A stretch of 48,978 nt of DNA from Myxococcales bacterium (GTDB taxonomy: Bacteria; Myxococcota_A; Polyangia; Palsa-1104; SHYY01). Below are positions 1-12,290 of the stretch, piece by piece. The notes under the pieces were generated by a model. The model made no database searches and was not told the DNA's origin. It saw nothing but the letters and a program-made list of their open reading frames with translations. The translations under genes were made by a program, and so were the position numbers. The first letter of the stretch is position 1. Every line of letters begins with the position of its first letter. The DNA is taken from assembly GCA_009692555.1 (NCBI GenBank), contig SHYY01000019.1:1-48978 (forward strand), in the 5' to 3' direction.

Positions 1-176
1 GGCGCTCCGAACCGGCCCGCTCCCCCGGCGATGTTCCAGGGGATGGAGAGCGCCGCACGTTTGAGCTCTTCGGTGAGAAACGAGTTCCCCCTGGGGGCGC
101 TCGTCGCGATCTGCGACGCAAGGGCGAGGAGCTCGACGGCGCGGCGATAGACGTCGAGCTTCTGGTAGGCCAGCAT
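1..176 (-). CDS. Four-helix-bundle protein (23S rRNA intervening-sequence protein family), partial
   Basis: The frame reads leftward off the window edge, so only the first 58 residues are visible. They begin MLAYQKLDVYRRAVELLALA and later carry LKRAALSIPWNIAGGAGR. The YQKLDVYRRAVEL helix and the R-RAA-SIP-NIA-GAGR block are the hallmarks of the S23/IVP-like four-helix-bundle family. These small proteins are often encoded as stand-alone genes, and their function is poorly known. The chosen ATG has AGGAGG six bases upstream. An in-frame ATG two codons earlier overlaps the ribosome-binding site and is less likely. The usual Glu of the NIAEG motif is Gly here. The family call is firm; no function can be added. 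Confidence 0.82.
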   Translation of the reverse strand, partial: MLAYQKLDVYRRAVELLALASQIATSAPRGNSFLTEELKRAALSIPWNIAGGAGRFGA

Positions 177-264
177 GGGCATCCTCCTGTGTGGCCAGGG
201 TGGTCGGTCGGCAGGAGGAATTTGTTGCGGGAGGAAGTTCGATTGCCGTCGCTGCGGACGGGAC

Positions 265-288
265 GACTACGACTACGACTACGACTAC
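265..288. repeat. Hexanucleotide tandem repeat (GACTAC)4
   Basis: Four perfect GACTAC units lie in the non-coding leader between the divergently oriented four-helix-bundle gene and the metallopeptidase gene. No coding frame is claimed here. A short perfect tandem like this can vary in length by slippage. Confidence 0.85.
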
Positions 289-340
289 GTGACGAGCAAG
301 AGCCAGCAAGAGGGCCCCCTCCGCTGTTAAGCACACCGGA

Positions 341-393
341 CCAGGGCCTTCCCAGGGCCTTCCGTGGGCCTTCCCGGCGGCCTACCGGCGGCC
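341..393. repeat. Degenerate 11-bp tandem repeat upstream of the metallopeptidase
   Basis: Five consecutive units of about 11 bp read CCAGGGCCTTC, CCAGGGCCTTC, CGTGGGCCTTC, CCGGCGGCCTA and CCGGCGGCC. The array degrades left to right. It lies in the 5' leader about 120 bp ahead of the metallopeptidase start, where a promoter would be expected. No clear -35/-10 pair is visible. Confidence 0.6.
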
Positions 394-510
394 CCAACTC
401 TGTTGACGGAAGGGCCAAAGGCAGACCACTATCTCGGGGTTCGCGCTCCCCCGGCCTTGCAGCAGGGCGGAGAGATGTCCGAATCCGCCAGCCAGAACCA
501 GGAGAAGCTG

Positions 511-4179
<3,669 letters not shown>

Positions 4180-4290
4180 CTCGATCCAGCCCCATCCCCC
4201 GGTACGCCCCTCTCCCAACCTCTGAACGGATCTCCATGCCGCTCCCAGGCGGGCGCGATCGCGCGGACTGCGGCAGCGCTCCTGGACGGC

Positions 4291-4482
4291 GAGGAGGGGG
4301 GATCATGCAGGGATGCGGTACCCTCCTCGGGGCGAGGAGGGGGGATCATGCAGGGATGCGGTACCCTCCTCGGGGCGAGGAGGGGGGATCATGCAGGGAT
4401 GCGGTACCCTTCTCGGGGCGAGGAGGGGGGATCCTGCAGGGATGCGGTACGCTTCTCGGGGTGAGGAAGGGGGATCACGCGG
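4291..4482. repeat. 43-bp tandem repeat array (about 4.5 units) between convergent genes
   Basis: Units begin at 4291, 4334, 4377 and 4420, with a partial fifth at 4463; the spacing is exactly 43 bp. The first two units are identical, and later ones diverge progressively (CCTCCTC becomes CTTCTC, ATCATG becomes ATCCTG). Each unit starts with GAGGAGGG and ends with CCCTCCTC, so each can fold back on itself. A GGTACC sits inside. The period is not a multiple of three, so the array does not encode a repeated peptide. It lies between the stop codons of the metallopeptidase and the TonB receptor, a place where bidirectional termination could occur. The rest of 4180-4524 shows no gene. Confidence 0.92.
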
Positions 4483-4524
4483 GGCGCGCGCGGATTCCTG
4501 CTCCGTGGTGCGGTGAGCGGAGGG

Positions 4525-7500
4525 CTAGAACGAGATGCGGGCGCCGAGGCGCATCGAGAGCGGCGCCTGGTACTGGGTCGGCTGGCCGTAGTTCGGGTTC
4601 AGGTTGGGGACCCGGCCGTCGGTGCGGCGGAGGTTCTTCAGGTCCTGGTAGTGTCCGTCGGGGATCGGCAGCACGGCGTCGAAGGCGTACTGCTGGTCGA
4701 CGGCGATCACCTGCTGCTGGTTGAGCAGATTGAGCAGGTCGATCGTCACCTCGGCCTTGATGCCCTTGCTGAAGGTCTTCCCGTAGCCCAGGCGCGCGTC
4801 GAAGGTGGTGAGCGGGGGCGTGCGCCCACCCGACCCGCGCGGCAGGATGAAGGTCTCGTTGGGGCCGTAGGTGGGGTGGCGGCCGAGCACTTCGATCGGC
4901 GTGCCCGACTGCGCGGAGAAGGTCAGGCCGAGGGTGATTCCACCGGCCCAGCCGAGCGGCAGCTGGTAGGAGCCGATCAGCTTCACGTTGTGCGGGCGGT
5001 CGTTGGGCAGCGGGCCGTTGCGGTTCACGAGCAGCTCCGGCAGGTCGTACTGCGAGGAGATGTTCGGATCGAGCTGGCCGTTCGACGGAGAGAACAGGCC
5101 CGGGTAGTTGCCGGTGGTGCGGCTGTAGGTGTAAGAGGCCGTGAAGATGAAGTTATTGGAGAGCCGCTTGGTCGCCGTGACCACCAGTGCGTGGTAGTCG
5201 CGCTTGGGCTTCTCGAAGGTGGCGGTCGTGTTGTACAGCGCGAGCTGCTTCGTCGCGTCGTTCTTCTGCTTGGTCAGGTCGTCGATCTTCGTCTGGTCCG
5301 TCGTGCCCTGGATCTGCTTGGCCAGCGCGCCGATCTGGTTCTGCAGCTTCTTGATCGTGTTCGGGTCGTTCGGCTCGCCCGGGTTCGCCACCACGTAGGT
5401 CTCGCCGCCATCGGCCGACACGTCCTCGATCACGCGGCCGAGGTTGCGGTACTGGTACGAGGCGCCGAGGACGATGTCGAGGCCGACGTCGAACATCACG
5501 CCGCCGATCACCTCGTTCGAGTACTGGCCCTGGAGCTTCGGCGAGACGAAGCCGAAGGTGCCGCCGAAGAGGTCCTGGCGCTTGACCGCCGGGAACTCGC
5601 ACGTGGACACGTCGACGCGGCCGTTTGCGTCGGTCTTGCAGCCGCCCGCCAGGCCGGGCCCGGTCACCTGGAAGACCAGTCCCTCCCCCGAGAACTGGCG
5701 GTCGTTGATATCCATCGGGATCGACTCGTAGAAGCGCCCGTAGCTGGCGTAGAGCTTCGAGCGGCCCTTCCCGAGCACGTCGTAGGCGACGCCGACGCGC
5801 GGCGCCCAGTTGTCGTCGATGCTGATCTGGGTCTTGCCGTTGATGTCCTTCGCCTGCTGGGCCTCCCAGCGCACGCCGGCGTTGAGAGTGAAGCCGGGAA
5901 TGAAGCCGACGTTCCACGAGTCGCGCAGGTAGACGCTCTCGTTCAGGGTCGCGGTGTTCGCGGAGAAGCCGTTCGGGCGTCCGGCCACGCCGTCGTGGAC
6001 CACGAACTTGTTCGGGTCCTTCGCATCGACCGAGCCGTACTGCGTGCGCAGGACGTACACGTCCTTCGGGTCCCCGGTGCCGGCGTCGAAGGTCGTATAG
6101 CCGCCGCCGCCGGTGTAGGCGCGGTGGTGGTCGAGGTGGTTGTACTCGAAGTCGCCGCCGAGCTTGATCGCGTGCGTGCCGAACGCCTTCAAGAAGTAGG
6201 TGGCGCTCCCGGCCGCGACCCAGCGCTGGGCGACCTCCTTGTCCTCGAAGCCGAAGCCCTGGTCGGAGTAGTTGTTGGCGGGGCACGGATTGAACTTGAT
6301 GGTCTCCTTCTCCCCGAGCTTGGTGGTCTTGCACGGTTCGAGTTCGTCCTCGAAGATTTGCAGGGAGTTCGCGCGGGTGTCGACGTTGCGACCGCGCTGC
6401 CCGCCGATCGCTGAGGGCCGGAACTCGTCGTTTTCGTAGTGCCAGCCGACCTTGAAATCGAGCTGCAGCTTGCGGTCGAGCAGCTTGCTGGTGAATTTGG
6501 CGACCACATCGTGGCTCACCGACGGCGCGGTGAACGCCCCCACGCCCAGGGCCGCGTTGCCGTTGGCGACGGCGTTGGTGGAGAAGTCGGTCGTGCCGCC
6601 GAAGTAGGCGATCGAGAAGTTGTTGTTGTCGTTGATGCGCAGGTTCAGCTTGCCGATCCAGTCGTACTTGAGCCGCTGGGTGCTGGAGCGCGACCAGAAC
6701 CGCGGGTCGAGGTCCTCGGTCTTGAAGGCCGCCGCCTTGGTCGGAGCGCAGAGCGCCTCGTTCTGGTCCTTGAGCCACGACGGGCAGGTGATCGATTGAT
6801 CGAGGTCTCCGAGGTAGGCGTCGTCGGTGGACTTCGGGTCGACGTTTTCGGCGGTGCGCCGCCGCAGGATGCGGAGGAAGGTCGCCTTTTCGTAGGTGGG
6901 GGTGAAGCCGCCGTAGAAGAAGAGGCGATCCTTCACGATCGGCCCCCCGAGGTCGAAGCCGAAGTCGATCACATGCCCGGCGCCGGTCTCTGCGGTGTTG
7001 TTGTGCGGCAGGAACGCCACGGCCTGGCCGGGGCGCGCGACCAGCGGCGAATCGAGGACGAGGGGGGTGTAGAACAGCCAGGCCCCGCCGTGGAACTCGT
7101 TCGAGCCCGACTTGGTGATGACGTTGACGATGGCGCCGGTGGCGCGGCCGTACTCGGCGTTGTAGCCGCCGGTGATGATCTCCGTCTCGCCGATGAACTC
7201 GATCGAAAGCCGCGACCCGGCGAGCCCGGTGGTCGGGTTGGTGGTGTTCAGGCCGTCGATGAGGAAGGAGTTCTCGGGGCCGGTGGCGCCGCCGAAGGAG
7301 AAGCCCACGGCGTCACGCGATGAGCCGGGCGCGAGGGTGAGGATCGAGGAGAAGGTGCGGCCTACCGGGGTGTTCCGCACCAGCTCGTCGGTGATCTGGG
7401 TCTGCACCTGGGTCGACGCCACGTCGACCGAGGCGGCGCGCTCCTTGATCACGTAGGTCATCTGCTTCGCGGTCGCGGTGGGGATCGCGGCGGGGACGGT

Positions 7501-7812
7501 GAGTGTCTTGTCGGCCTGGACGTGGACCCCCGGGCGGTCGACGTGCACCGTCGAGAAGTAGAATCGCACCACGTACTCGCCGGGCGCGAGGTCGGTGATG
7601 ACGTAGCGCCCGCCCGAGTCAGTGAACTCGGTCTGCTCCCCCTGGGGCCCGGTGGCGGTGACGGTGACGCCCGCCAGCGGTTTGCCGGTGGCCTGGTCGG
7701 TGACGGTGCCCTGGATGGTGCCGGTGATGGAGGCGGACGCGGTGGCCGAGAGGGCCGAGATGGCCGCGACGACCAAGGCGGCGCGCGCCCGAGGCGAAAA
7801 GAATCGGTCCAT
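4525..7812 (-). CDS. TonB-dependent outer-membrane receptor with N-terminal carboxypeptidase-regulatory-like domain
   Basis: A 1095-aa outer-membrane transporter. It starts with a signal peptide (MDRFFSPRARAALVVAAISA, cleavage near residue 27). A CarboxypepD_reg-like beta-sandwich follows (about 29-110: GTIQGTVTDQATGKPLAGV, DSGGRYVITDLAPGEYVV), then a plug domain (about 130-260: SILTLAPGSSRDAVGFSFGG, EFIGETEIITGGYNAEYGRA). A long beta-barrel ends in RISF with the terminal Phe typical of Omp85-inserted barrels. A charged coiled-coil-like segment is inserted at about residues 810-860, probably an extracellular loop. The ATG at 7812 has AGGAG ten bases upstream; the frame stays open 96 bp further 5' but without a better start. 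A lipoprotein gene is 177 bp upstream on the same strand, so the two may work together in uptake of an unknown substrate. Confidence 0.92.
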   Translation of the reverse strand: MDRFFSPRARAALVVAAISALSATASASITGTIQGTVTDQATGKPLAGVTVTATGPQGEQTEFTDSGGRYVITDLAPGEYVVRFYFSTVHVDRPGVHVQADKTLTVPAAIPTATAKQMTYVIKERAASVDVASTQVQTQITDELVRNTPVGRTFSSILTLAPGSSRDAVGFSFGGATGPENSFLIDGLNTTNPTTGLAGSRLSIEFIGETEIITGGYNAEYGRATGAIVNVITKSGSNEFHGGAWLFYTPLVLDSPLVARPGQAVAFLPHNNTAETGAGHVIDFGFDLGGPIVKDRLFFYGGFTPTYEKATFLRILRRRTAENVDPKSTDDAYLGDLDQSITCPSWLKDQNEALCAPTKAAAFKTEDLDPRFWSRSSTQRLKYDWIGKLNLRINDNNNFSIAYFGGTTDFSTNAVANGNAALGVGAFTAPSVSHDVVAKFTSKLLDRKLQLDFKVGWHYENDEFRPSAIGGQRGRNVDTRANSLQIFEDELEPCKTTKLGEKETIKFNPCPANNYSDQGFGFEDKEVAQRWVAAGSATYFLKAFGTHAIKLGGDFEYNHLDHHRAYTGGGGYTTFDAGTGDPKDVYVLRTQYGSVDAKDPNKFVVHDGVAGRPNGFSANTATLNESVYLRDSWNVGFIPGFTLNAGVRWEAQQAKDINGKTQISIDDNWAPRVGVAYDVLGKGRSKLYASYGRFYESIPMDINDRQFSGEGLVFQVTGPGLAGGCKTDANGRVDVSTCEFPAVKRQDLFGGTFGFVSPKLQGQYSNEVIGGVMFDVGLDIVLGASYQYRNLGRVIEDVSADGGETYVVANPGEPNDPNTIKKLQNQIGALAKQIQGTTDQTKIDDLTKQKNDATKQLALYNTTATFEKPKRDYHALVVTATKRLSNNFIFTASYTYSRTTGNYPGLFSPSNGQLDPNISSQYDLPELLVNRNGPLPNDRPHNVKLIGSYQLPLGWAGGITLGLTFSAQSGTPIEVLGRHPTYGPNETFILPRGSGGRTPPLTTFDARLGYGKTFSKGIKAEVTIDLLNLLNQQQVIAVDQQYAFDAVLPIPDGHYQDLKNLRRTDGRVPNLNPNYGQPTQYQAPLSMRLGARISF

Positions 7813-7989
7813 GGTTGGAAGGCTCCTAGTGTCCCATCCGAGAAGTTCGTCGCATTTGTCGCTGCCGATCCATCCCACGGCGCTTCGTTTCTCCTCGGTC
7901 ACTTGCACCCAGCAAGCTCCCTCGTCGCGCCTCGCGCGGCGGGCGCCTCGACACCGAAAAACGCAACCAACCTCTCGGAGGGGACACCA

Positions 7990-9219
7990 CTACTGTCCGC
8001 CGACGCCGCCGTCGGCAGCGCAGCCGGTGATCATGTCGGCCGGATTCAGGAGGGCGCACTCCCACTCGAGCAGGAGCTCCTTGGCCAGGAAAGGCTCGTG
8101 CTTGTCATCGTCCACACCCTCGGGCTTGCGCTTCACCTTGAAGGCGACCTCCTCGAACGGCGTGAGGCCGAACGGATCCATAGAGAACCGCGCGCCGCAG
8201 CTCTCGATCGATATGGCCTCGATCGACACGGTGTAGTCCCCCTCCTCCCACTCGGCGCGATCGCGCCCGGAGACGCGGAAGATGTTGATCTGCGGCGCGG
8301 GCGTGCACTGGTTGGGATCCATGACGCCGTTGACGTAGAGGTAGCCCGGCGACGCCGCGGTCTCGACGATCTCGCCGTCCCGCCGCACCACCGCCTTCAG
8401 CGACCTCGGGACGAACAGCGCGCTGGTCTTGATCACCAGCACGTCCTTCACGTCGAGCACGCCGTTGAGATCGGCCAGCGCGCCGCCCGCGGCGTGGAGC
8501 CCCTCGGTCTTGAACTCGTAGGAGGTCGCCACGGCCGCCTTGTTGATGTCCTTGGTCACCGCCTGCCCCTTGGCGTCCTTGATCAGCTCCGGCTTCAACC
8601 GGATCGAGTAGGTGGTGAAGAGGTTCATCGGGTTCTTCGGCTTCAACACCAGCGCCGGGCCGAGCGGGTTCAGGAACAGGTCGGAGGTGAGGGTGGGGGA
8701 GCCGGTCGGGTCCCACGACTTCTCCGCCGCCAGCTCGTTCCCATGGGCGTCGTAGAAGCCGATGATCGACGGATCCTTCAGCTCCCACTTGTCGACCCGG
8801 CCGGTCATCATGTTGATGGTGGCGGTGGCGATCTCCGGAGCGAGGATCTTGCTGAAGATGATGCGGATCTGGTTGCCGCCGGTGGTGCCCGAGAAGATCG
8901 CGCCGAGCGCGGGTGGCGTCTCCTCGGGCTTCAGCGGATCGGGGCAGATCTTCGTGTCCAGGTTGCACGGCGGGTGGCTGAAGTGGTCGCCCGTCGTGCA
9001 CGGCTTCTGCTCGCTGCAGCTGACCTTCGGCGACTTGTCCAGCAGATCGGTGGCGACGTTCCGCCCGCCGCGGGGCAGCTCGTCCTGGATCAGTATCTTC
9101 ATCAGGACCGGCGCGGAGGGATCCTCCGGCAGCTTGCCGTTGTCGAGGCTCTCGCACGACAGCAAGGGGGCGGTTGCCAGGGCGAGGAATCCAAGGGCAT
9201 ACAGGGAACGGGGGCGCAT
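7990..9219 (-). CDS. Large lipoprotein with an Ig-like (Big_5/SbsA-type) domain
   Basis: A 409-aa protein starting MRPRSLYALGFLALATAP and running into LLSC, a lipobox with Cys22, so it is predicted to be membrane-anchored outside the cytoplasm. A segment around residues 90-115 (GTTGGNQIRIIFSKILAPEI) resembles Ig-like domains that describe bacterial surface proteins. A cluster of six cysteines lies between residues 65 and 95. The ATG at 9219 has GGAGAG seven bases upstream. It is transcribed toward the TonB receptor and may be its surface partner, but no specific family or ligand is recognised. Confidence 0.75.
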   Translation of the reverse strand: MRPRSLYALGFLALATAPLLSCESLDNGKLPEDPSAPVLMKILIQDELPRGGRNVATDLLDKSPKVSCSEQKPCTTGDHFSHPPCNLDTKICPDPLKPEETPPALGAIFSGTTGGNQIRIIFSKILAPEIATATINMMTGRVDKWELKDPSIIGFYDAHGNELAAEKSWDPTGSPTLTSDLFLNPLGPALVLKPKNPMNLFTTYSIRLKPELIKDAKGQAVTKDINKAAVATSYEFKTEGLHAAGGALADLNGVLDVKDVLVIKTSALFVPRSLKAVVRRDGEIVETAASPGYLYVNGVMDPNQCTPAPQINIFRVSGRDRAEWEEGDYTVSIEAISIESCGARFSMDPFGLTPFEEVAFKVKRKPEGVDDDKHEPFLAKELLLEWECALLNPADMITGCAADGGVGGQ

Positions 9220-9279
9220 TCGGTCGCTCTCCGTGGTGGGTGAAGGCACCGCAGCGGTCACCGGACTGCTGGGGGCCTC

Positions 9280-9308
9280 AAAATCGACAGATCGGCAAAA
9301 AAAGTCAA
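9280..9308 (-). promoter_or_regulatory. Candidate sigma70-type promoter for the lipoprotein gene
   Basis: On the minus strand TTGACT (9308-9303) is followed after 17 bases by GATTTT (9285-9280), about 60 bases before the ATG. The -35 overlaps the stop codon of the DUF1279 gene. The spacing is ideal, the -35 is 5/6 consensus and the -10 is weak. The T-run just after the -35 could also help end the upstream transcript. Confidence 0.4.
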
Positions 9309-9673
9309 GCGGTTCCCTCGCGGCGGCGACCAAAAAGCCGGACCGCCAGCGGCGTGAGCGCCAGGGTTGCGAGGATCCGGAGCGGCTGGGTCAGCTTGGT
9401 TGCCACCCACGCGGCGAGGAGCGTCCCCGCGCCCGAGGAGGCGCTCTGCACCGAGACCCCGAACTTGATCGCCGCCGCGAAGCCGGCGAAGGTCACCGCG
9501 AACAACCCGAAGTAGACCGCGAAGGCCACCGGACCGTAGGCGCGGATCAGCCCATCGAGGCGCGCCTTCAGCGACGGGCGGGCCGGGCGCGGCGGCGGGG
9601 TGGCGGCCGGGACGGAGACCGGCGGATCGGCCGGCGGCTGGTCGGTTGGACTCAAGCGTGGCGACGGTACCAC
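9305..9673 (-). CDS. DUF1279 (FAM210-like) membrane protein
   Basis: A 122-aa protein with a Pro-rich N-terminus (about 1-33), then LKARLDGLIRAYGPVAFAVY, the conserved start of DUF1279. Two hydrophobic segments follow (about 45-70 and 80-108) and a basic tail (RLFGRRREGTA). Members are small inner-membrane (or, in eukaryotes, mitochondrial) proteins of unclear function. The start is a GTG with only a weak GGCGG upstream, so the Pro-rich head may be shorter than shown. It is divergent from the cupin gene. Confidence 0.75.
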   Translation of the reverse strand: MVPSPRLSPTDQPPADPPVSVPAATPPPRPARPSLKARLDGLIRAYGPVAFAVYFGLFAVTFAGFAAAIKFGVSVQSASSGAGTLLAAWVATKLTQPLRILATLALTPLAVRLFGRRREGTA

Positions 9674-9741
9674 GGGCCGCCCGGCCGCGCCTGTCGAAGT
9701 GTGCGAAGTGTGTGATGATGCCGCGAACCAGGAGGACGCCC

Positions 9742-10221
9742 ATGCCCCTGAAGCTCCCCGCGCTCGATCCCGCCACGGTCACGCCGGGCACCGACTCCAG
9801 CTATCCCGAGCCATTCCGTTCGCGGGTGTTGCCGCGCGAGAAGCGAGCTCTCGGTCAGGCCCTCGGGCTCCGCGCGCTCGGCGTCAACCTGACGACGCTG
9901 CACCCGGGCGCCGAGTCCTCGATGAGGCACTGGCACTCCGGCGAGGAGGAGTTCGTCGACGTGATCGAGGGGGAGGTCGTGCTGCGCACCGATGGCGGCG
10001 AGCAGGTGCTCACGGCCGGCATGTGCGCTGGCTTCCGGGCCTGCGTCGCCGACGCCCACCAGGTGGTCAATCGCAGCGACCGGCCGGCGCGCTATCTGGA
10101 GGTCAGCGACCAGAACGAAGAGGGCCAGGCAGAATACCCCGATGTCGACCTCGCCTACGGGCGTGGCCCCGATGGGGGCTGGCGGCTCTGCCACAAGGAC
10201 GGGACGCCCTATGCGCAGTAG
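9742..10221 (+). CDS. Cupin-domain protein
   Basis: A 159-aa protein with one cupin barrel. Metal-binding motif 1 is RHWHSGEEEFVDVIEGE, with His63, His65 and Glu69 or Glu70 as likely ligands. Motif 2 ends AHQVVNRS with His106. AGGAGG lies six bases before the ATG, so the start is secure. No signal peptide is visible, so it should be cytoplasmic. Cupins of this size include sugar-binding, dioxygenase-like and stress proteins; the substrate cannot be told from sequence. It converges on a tRNA pair. Confidence 0.88.
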   Translation: MPLKLPALDPATVTPGTDSSYPEPFRSRVLPREKRALGQALGLRALGVNLTTLHPGAESSMRHWHSGEEEFVDVIEGEVVLRTDGGEQVLTAGMCAGFRACVADAHQVVNRSDRPARYLEVSDQNEEGQAEYPDVDLAYGRGPDGGWRLCHKDGTPYAQ

Positions 10222-10245
10222 TCGCCAGCGGCGCTCGGACAAGGA

Positions 10246-10279
10246 AAAGGCCCGGAAATCTCGCGACTTCCGGGCCTTT
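10246..10279 (-). terminator. Intrinsic terminator downstream of the tRNA pair
   Basis: AAAGGCCCGGAA (10246-10257) and TTCCGGGCCTTT (10268-10279) form a perfect 12-bp stem with a 10-nt loop. On the minus strand the stem is followed by TTTTCC, so it fits best as the terminator of the tRNA transcript. It may also stop cupin transcription from the other side. Confidence 0.85.
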
Positions 10280-10287
10280 CGAGTTTG

Positions 10288-10361
<74 letters not shown>

Positions 10362-10395
10362 AGGTGGTTTCTGCTGCGAATCTCGGTGCCTCCGG

Positions 10396-10467
10396 TAGGC
10401 GCAGCAGGGTTCGAACCTGCGACCCCCGGCTTGTAAGGCCGATGCTCTTCCGCTGAGCTATACGCCC
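10396..10467 (-). tRNA. tRNA-Val (TAC)
   Basis: The minus strand gives a 72-nt cloverleaf. Acceptor GGGCGTA pairs with TGCGCCT (G-U at the first pair and one G-U inside), the D arm is GCTC/GAGC, the anticodon loop CTTACAA has anticodon TAC, and the T arm is GCAGG TTCGAAC CCTGC. CCA is not encoded. It is the first of the two tRNAs after the promoter. Confidence 0.95.
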
Positions 10468-10503
10468 GTGGGTCGCTCCCTGCTTTGCCGCCGAAGCCCG
10501 CTG

Positions 10504-10532
10504 CTTATACTTCGCAGGGTGGGAGGTGTCAA
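10504..10532 (-). promoter_or_regulatory. Near-consensus sigma70 promoter of the tRNA-Val/tRNA-Asp operon
   Basis: On the minus strand a perfect TTGACA (10532-10527) is followed by a 17-bp spacer and TATAAG (10509-10504), 36 bases ahead of the mature tRNA-Val 5' end. The bases after the -10 (CAGCGGGC) form a GC-rich discriminator, a known mark of stable-RNA promoters under stringent control. Confidence 0.88.
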
Positions 10533-10575
10533 CGGGTATTCGCCCCCCCCCTACGCCCCCCCTCGTCGACCTCTT

Positions 10576-10589
10576 CTAGCTATAGCTAG
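10576..10589. other. 14-bp perfect palindrome CTAGCTATAGCTAG
   Basis: A perfect AT-containing palindrome in otherwise very GC-rich DNA, 25 bp past the stop of the nucleotidase gene and upstream of the tRNA promoter. It could be a protein-binding site; nothing else identifies it. Confidence 0.5.
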
Positions 10590-10614
10590 CACGGCCACCG
10601 AGGGTCGACTCCTC

Positions 10615-12204
10615 CTACAACTCGTGGGGCATGTGATCGCGCGGGGAGCGGAAGTAGCGCAGCGGCGAGTAGGAGACGAAGTTCGAGACGCGGCTGGTGT
10701 AGACGCAGGCGTAGTCTTCGACCTGCTCGCCGAAGCGCGAGTTCTCGACGCCGACTTTGAACAGCGGGCCCCACCACGGGTTGAAGTTGCGCTCCACCTC
10801 GCGCTCGATGGCGTCGACCTCGCTCCCCACCTCGCGCAGCGCCACCCGCAGCCGATCGAGCTGGATCCCAACCTCGCTGCGAGCGGCCTCGAGGGTTGCC
10901 ACGCCTTCGGGGACCTGCCCCGGCTCGAGGCGGTGAAGCTGCTCTTGCACCATCTGCTGGAACAGCGCGTCCGAGTCGAGCCGCACCCGCTGCCGATCGA
11001 GCTCCGCGATCCGCGTGATCTGGGGCTGCATCCGCTCCGCCGCGGCGAGCTCCTCCTCGAGCTCCTGCACCACCATCGCGGTGCGCCACACCGAGGCCTT
11101 CTTGGCGCGCAGCATGTCCCCGTAGATGTGATCGCCGATGTAGAGCACGCGGTCGCCGCGCACGCCGAGGTGGTGATCGAGCTCGCCCACGTTGCCGCCC
11201 TGGTAGATGTGCCCGCGCAGCAGGGCTCCGCCCATCGGTGGACCCAGCTCGGCGCCGGCGGAGTCGAGCTCGATGAACGGCCGCTTCTCGGTGAAGAAGG
11301 CGGGCTTTTGCGCGCCCACCATCACCACGTCGAAGTAGCTCCGCCACGAGGGGTAGGCCGCGAGCTGCCCGTCGAGCAGCCAGGTCATCAGGTGGTCGGT
11401 GTAGTCCCAGTAGGAGTTGGTGAGCAGGAAGAGCTTCTTGCCCGACGAGCGGAACTTGTGGAGCGTCGCCGCGACGTCGGGCTCGCGGTGGAGGTACTCG
11501 TCGAGGTGCGACTTGATCACTCGCTTCATCGACTCGTCGCGGTGGGCCTCGTCGATCGAGTCGCGGATGTCCTGCCACAGGCGCCCGTAGCGGACGCGCC
11601 CCGGGCGCCCGTCGAGGAAGTCGATGATGCGGGCGAACATCACCGCCTCGGGGAGCGCGAACAGGGTATCGATCCAGGCGTAGCGCGGCGACGAGAGGCG
11701 GATGCGCTGGGTGCGGTAGAGGCGGTGGCGCTCCTCGCGGTCGAGCTTCTTGCAGCCGTGGTAGACGATGTCGACGTGGCCGAAGCGGTCCATCTTGAAG
11801 ATGTTGCCGTGGAGGCGGTCGACCACCAGGCCGCGGATGGCGAAGGTGGGGTCGTAGTCGAGAGTGAGGAGCTCCTCGGGATAGCCGCGCTTCTGGACCA
11901 GCTTGTCGAGGGTGCAGGCGACCGAGAGCGTCTCGATCCGGCGCTGGTTGTAGATCGCCAGCGTGTAGTCCATGTCGAAGCCGACCCACGCGATCTCGTC
12001 CATCCGCAGGTTGCGGTTGCAGAAGATCCGCCGCCGGTGAGGGATTTCGGCGACGCGAGCCACGCTCCCGGTGAGGGCGAGCGGGTCGACGGAGGGCGCG
12101 GCGGTCTCCGGGGAATCGGCGACCTCGAGGGCCGGTGGGCTGGGCTCCTTGTCGCTCGCGTCGTCGCCTGCAAGGGGGGTGGGCCGCGGCTCGCCAATCG
12201 ACAT
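10615..12204 (-). CDS. HAD-IG family 5'-nucleotidase
   Basis: A 529-aa cytoplasmic protein of the HAD superfamily, in the group that includes cytosolic purine 5'-nucleotidase (NT5C2-like). After a disordered acidic/Pro-rich head (1-45) comes motif I, FDMDYTLA, with nucleophile Asp77 and Asp79. A long cap follows (NQRRIETL, LDYDPTFAIRGLVVDRLHGN). Motif II is LFLLTNSYWDYTDHLM, and the late acidic motif is YIGDHIYGDML with a Lys-rich stretch after it. A charged coiled-coil region occupies about 385-470. Length and motif order match the family. The expected reaction is dephosphorylation of nucleoside monophosphates, inferred from the family. The ATG at 12204 is 86 bp from the divergent transglutaminase gene. 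Confidence 0.9.
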   Translation of the reverse strand: MSIGEPRPTPLAGDDASDKEPSPPALEVADSPETAAPSVDPLALTGSVARVAEIPHRRRIFCNRNLRMDEIAWVGFDMDYTLAIYNQRRIETLSVACTLDKLVQKRGYPEELLTLDYDPTFAIRGLVVDRLHGNIFKMDRFGHVDIVYHGCKKLDREERHRLYRTQRIRLSSPRYAWIDTLFALPEAVMFARIIDFLDGRPGRVRYGRLWQDIRDSIDEAHRDESMKRVIKSHLDEYLHREPDVAATLHKFRSSGKKLFLLTNSYWDYTDHLMTWLLDGQLAAYPSWRSYFDVVMVGAQKPAFFTEKRPFIELDSAGAELGPPMGGALLRGHIYQGGNVGELDHHLGVRGDRVLYIGDHIYGDMLRAKKASVWRTAMVVQELEEELAAAERMQPQITRIAELDRQRVRLDSDALFQQMVQEQLHRLEPGQVPEGVATLEAARSEVGIQLDRLRVALREVGSEVDAIEREVERNFNPWWGPLFKVGVENSRFGEQVEDYACVYTSRVSNFVSYSPLRYFRSPRDHMPHEL

Positions 12205-12290
12205 GGGCCGGACAGCATAGCACGCAGTCGCGAACGCTCAGGCGCCGGACCCGCAGGGGCGGCCAGCGTATAGTGTCCATGGTGGGAGCG

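Noticed and set aside
4291-4482. CRISPR array
   Set aside because: The 43-bp units are contiguous with no unique spacers, and no cas genes are nearby.
10468-12273. Long open frame antisense to the nucleotidase gene
   Set aside because: It covers the tRNA promoter region and mirrors the HAD gene; there is no ribosome site or domain.
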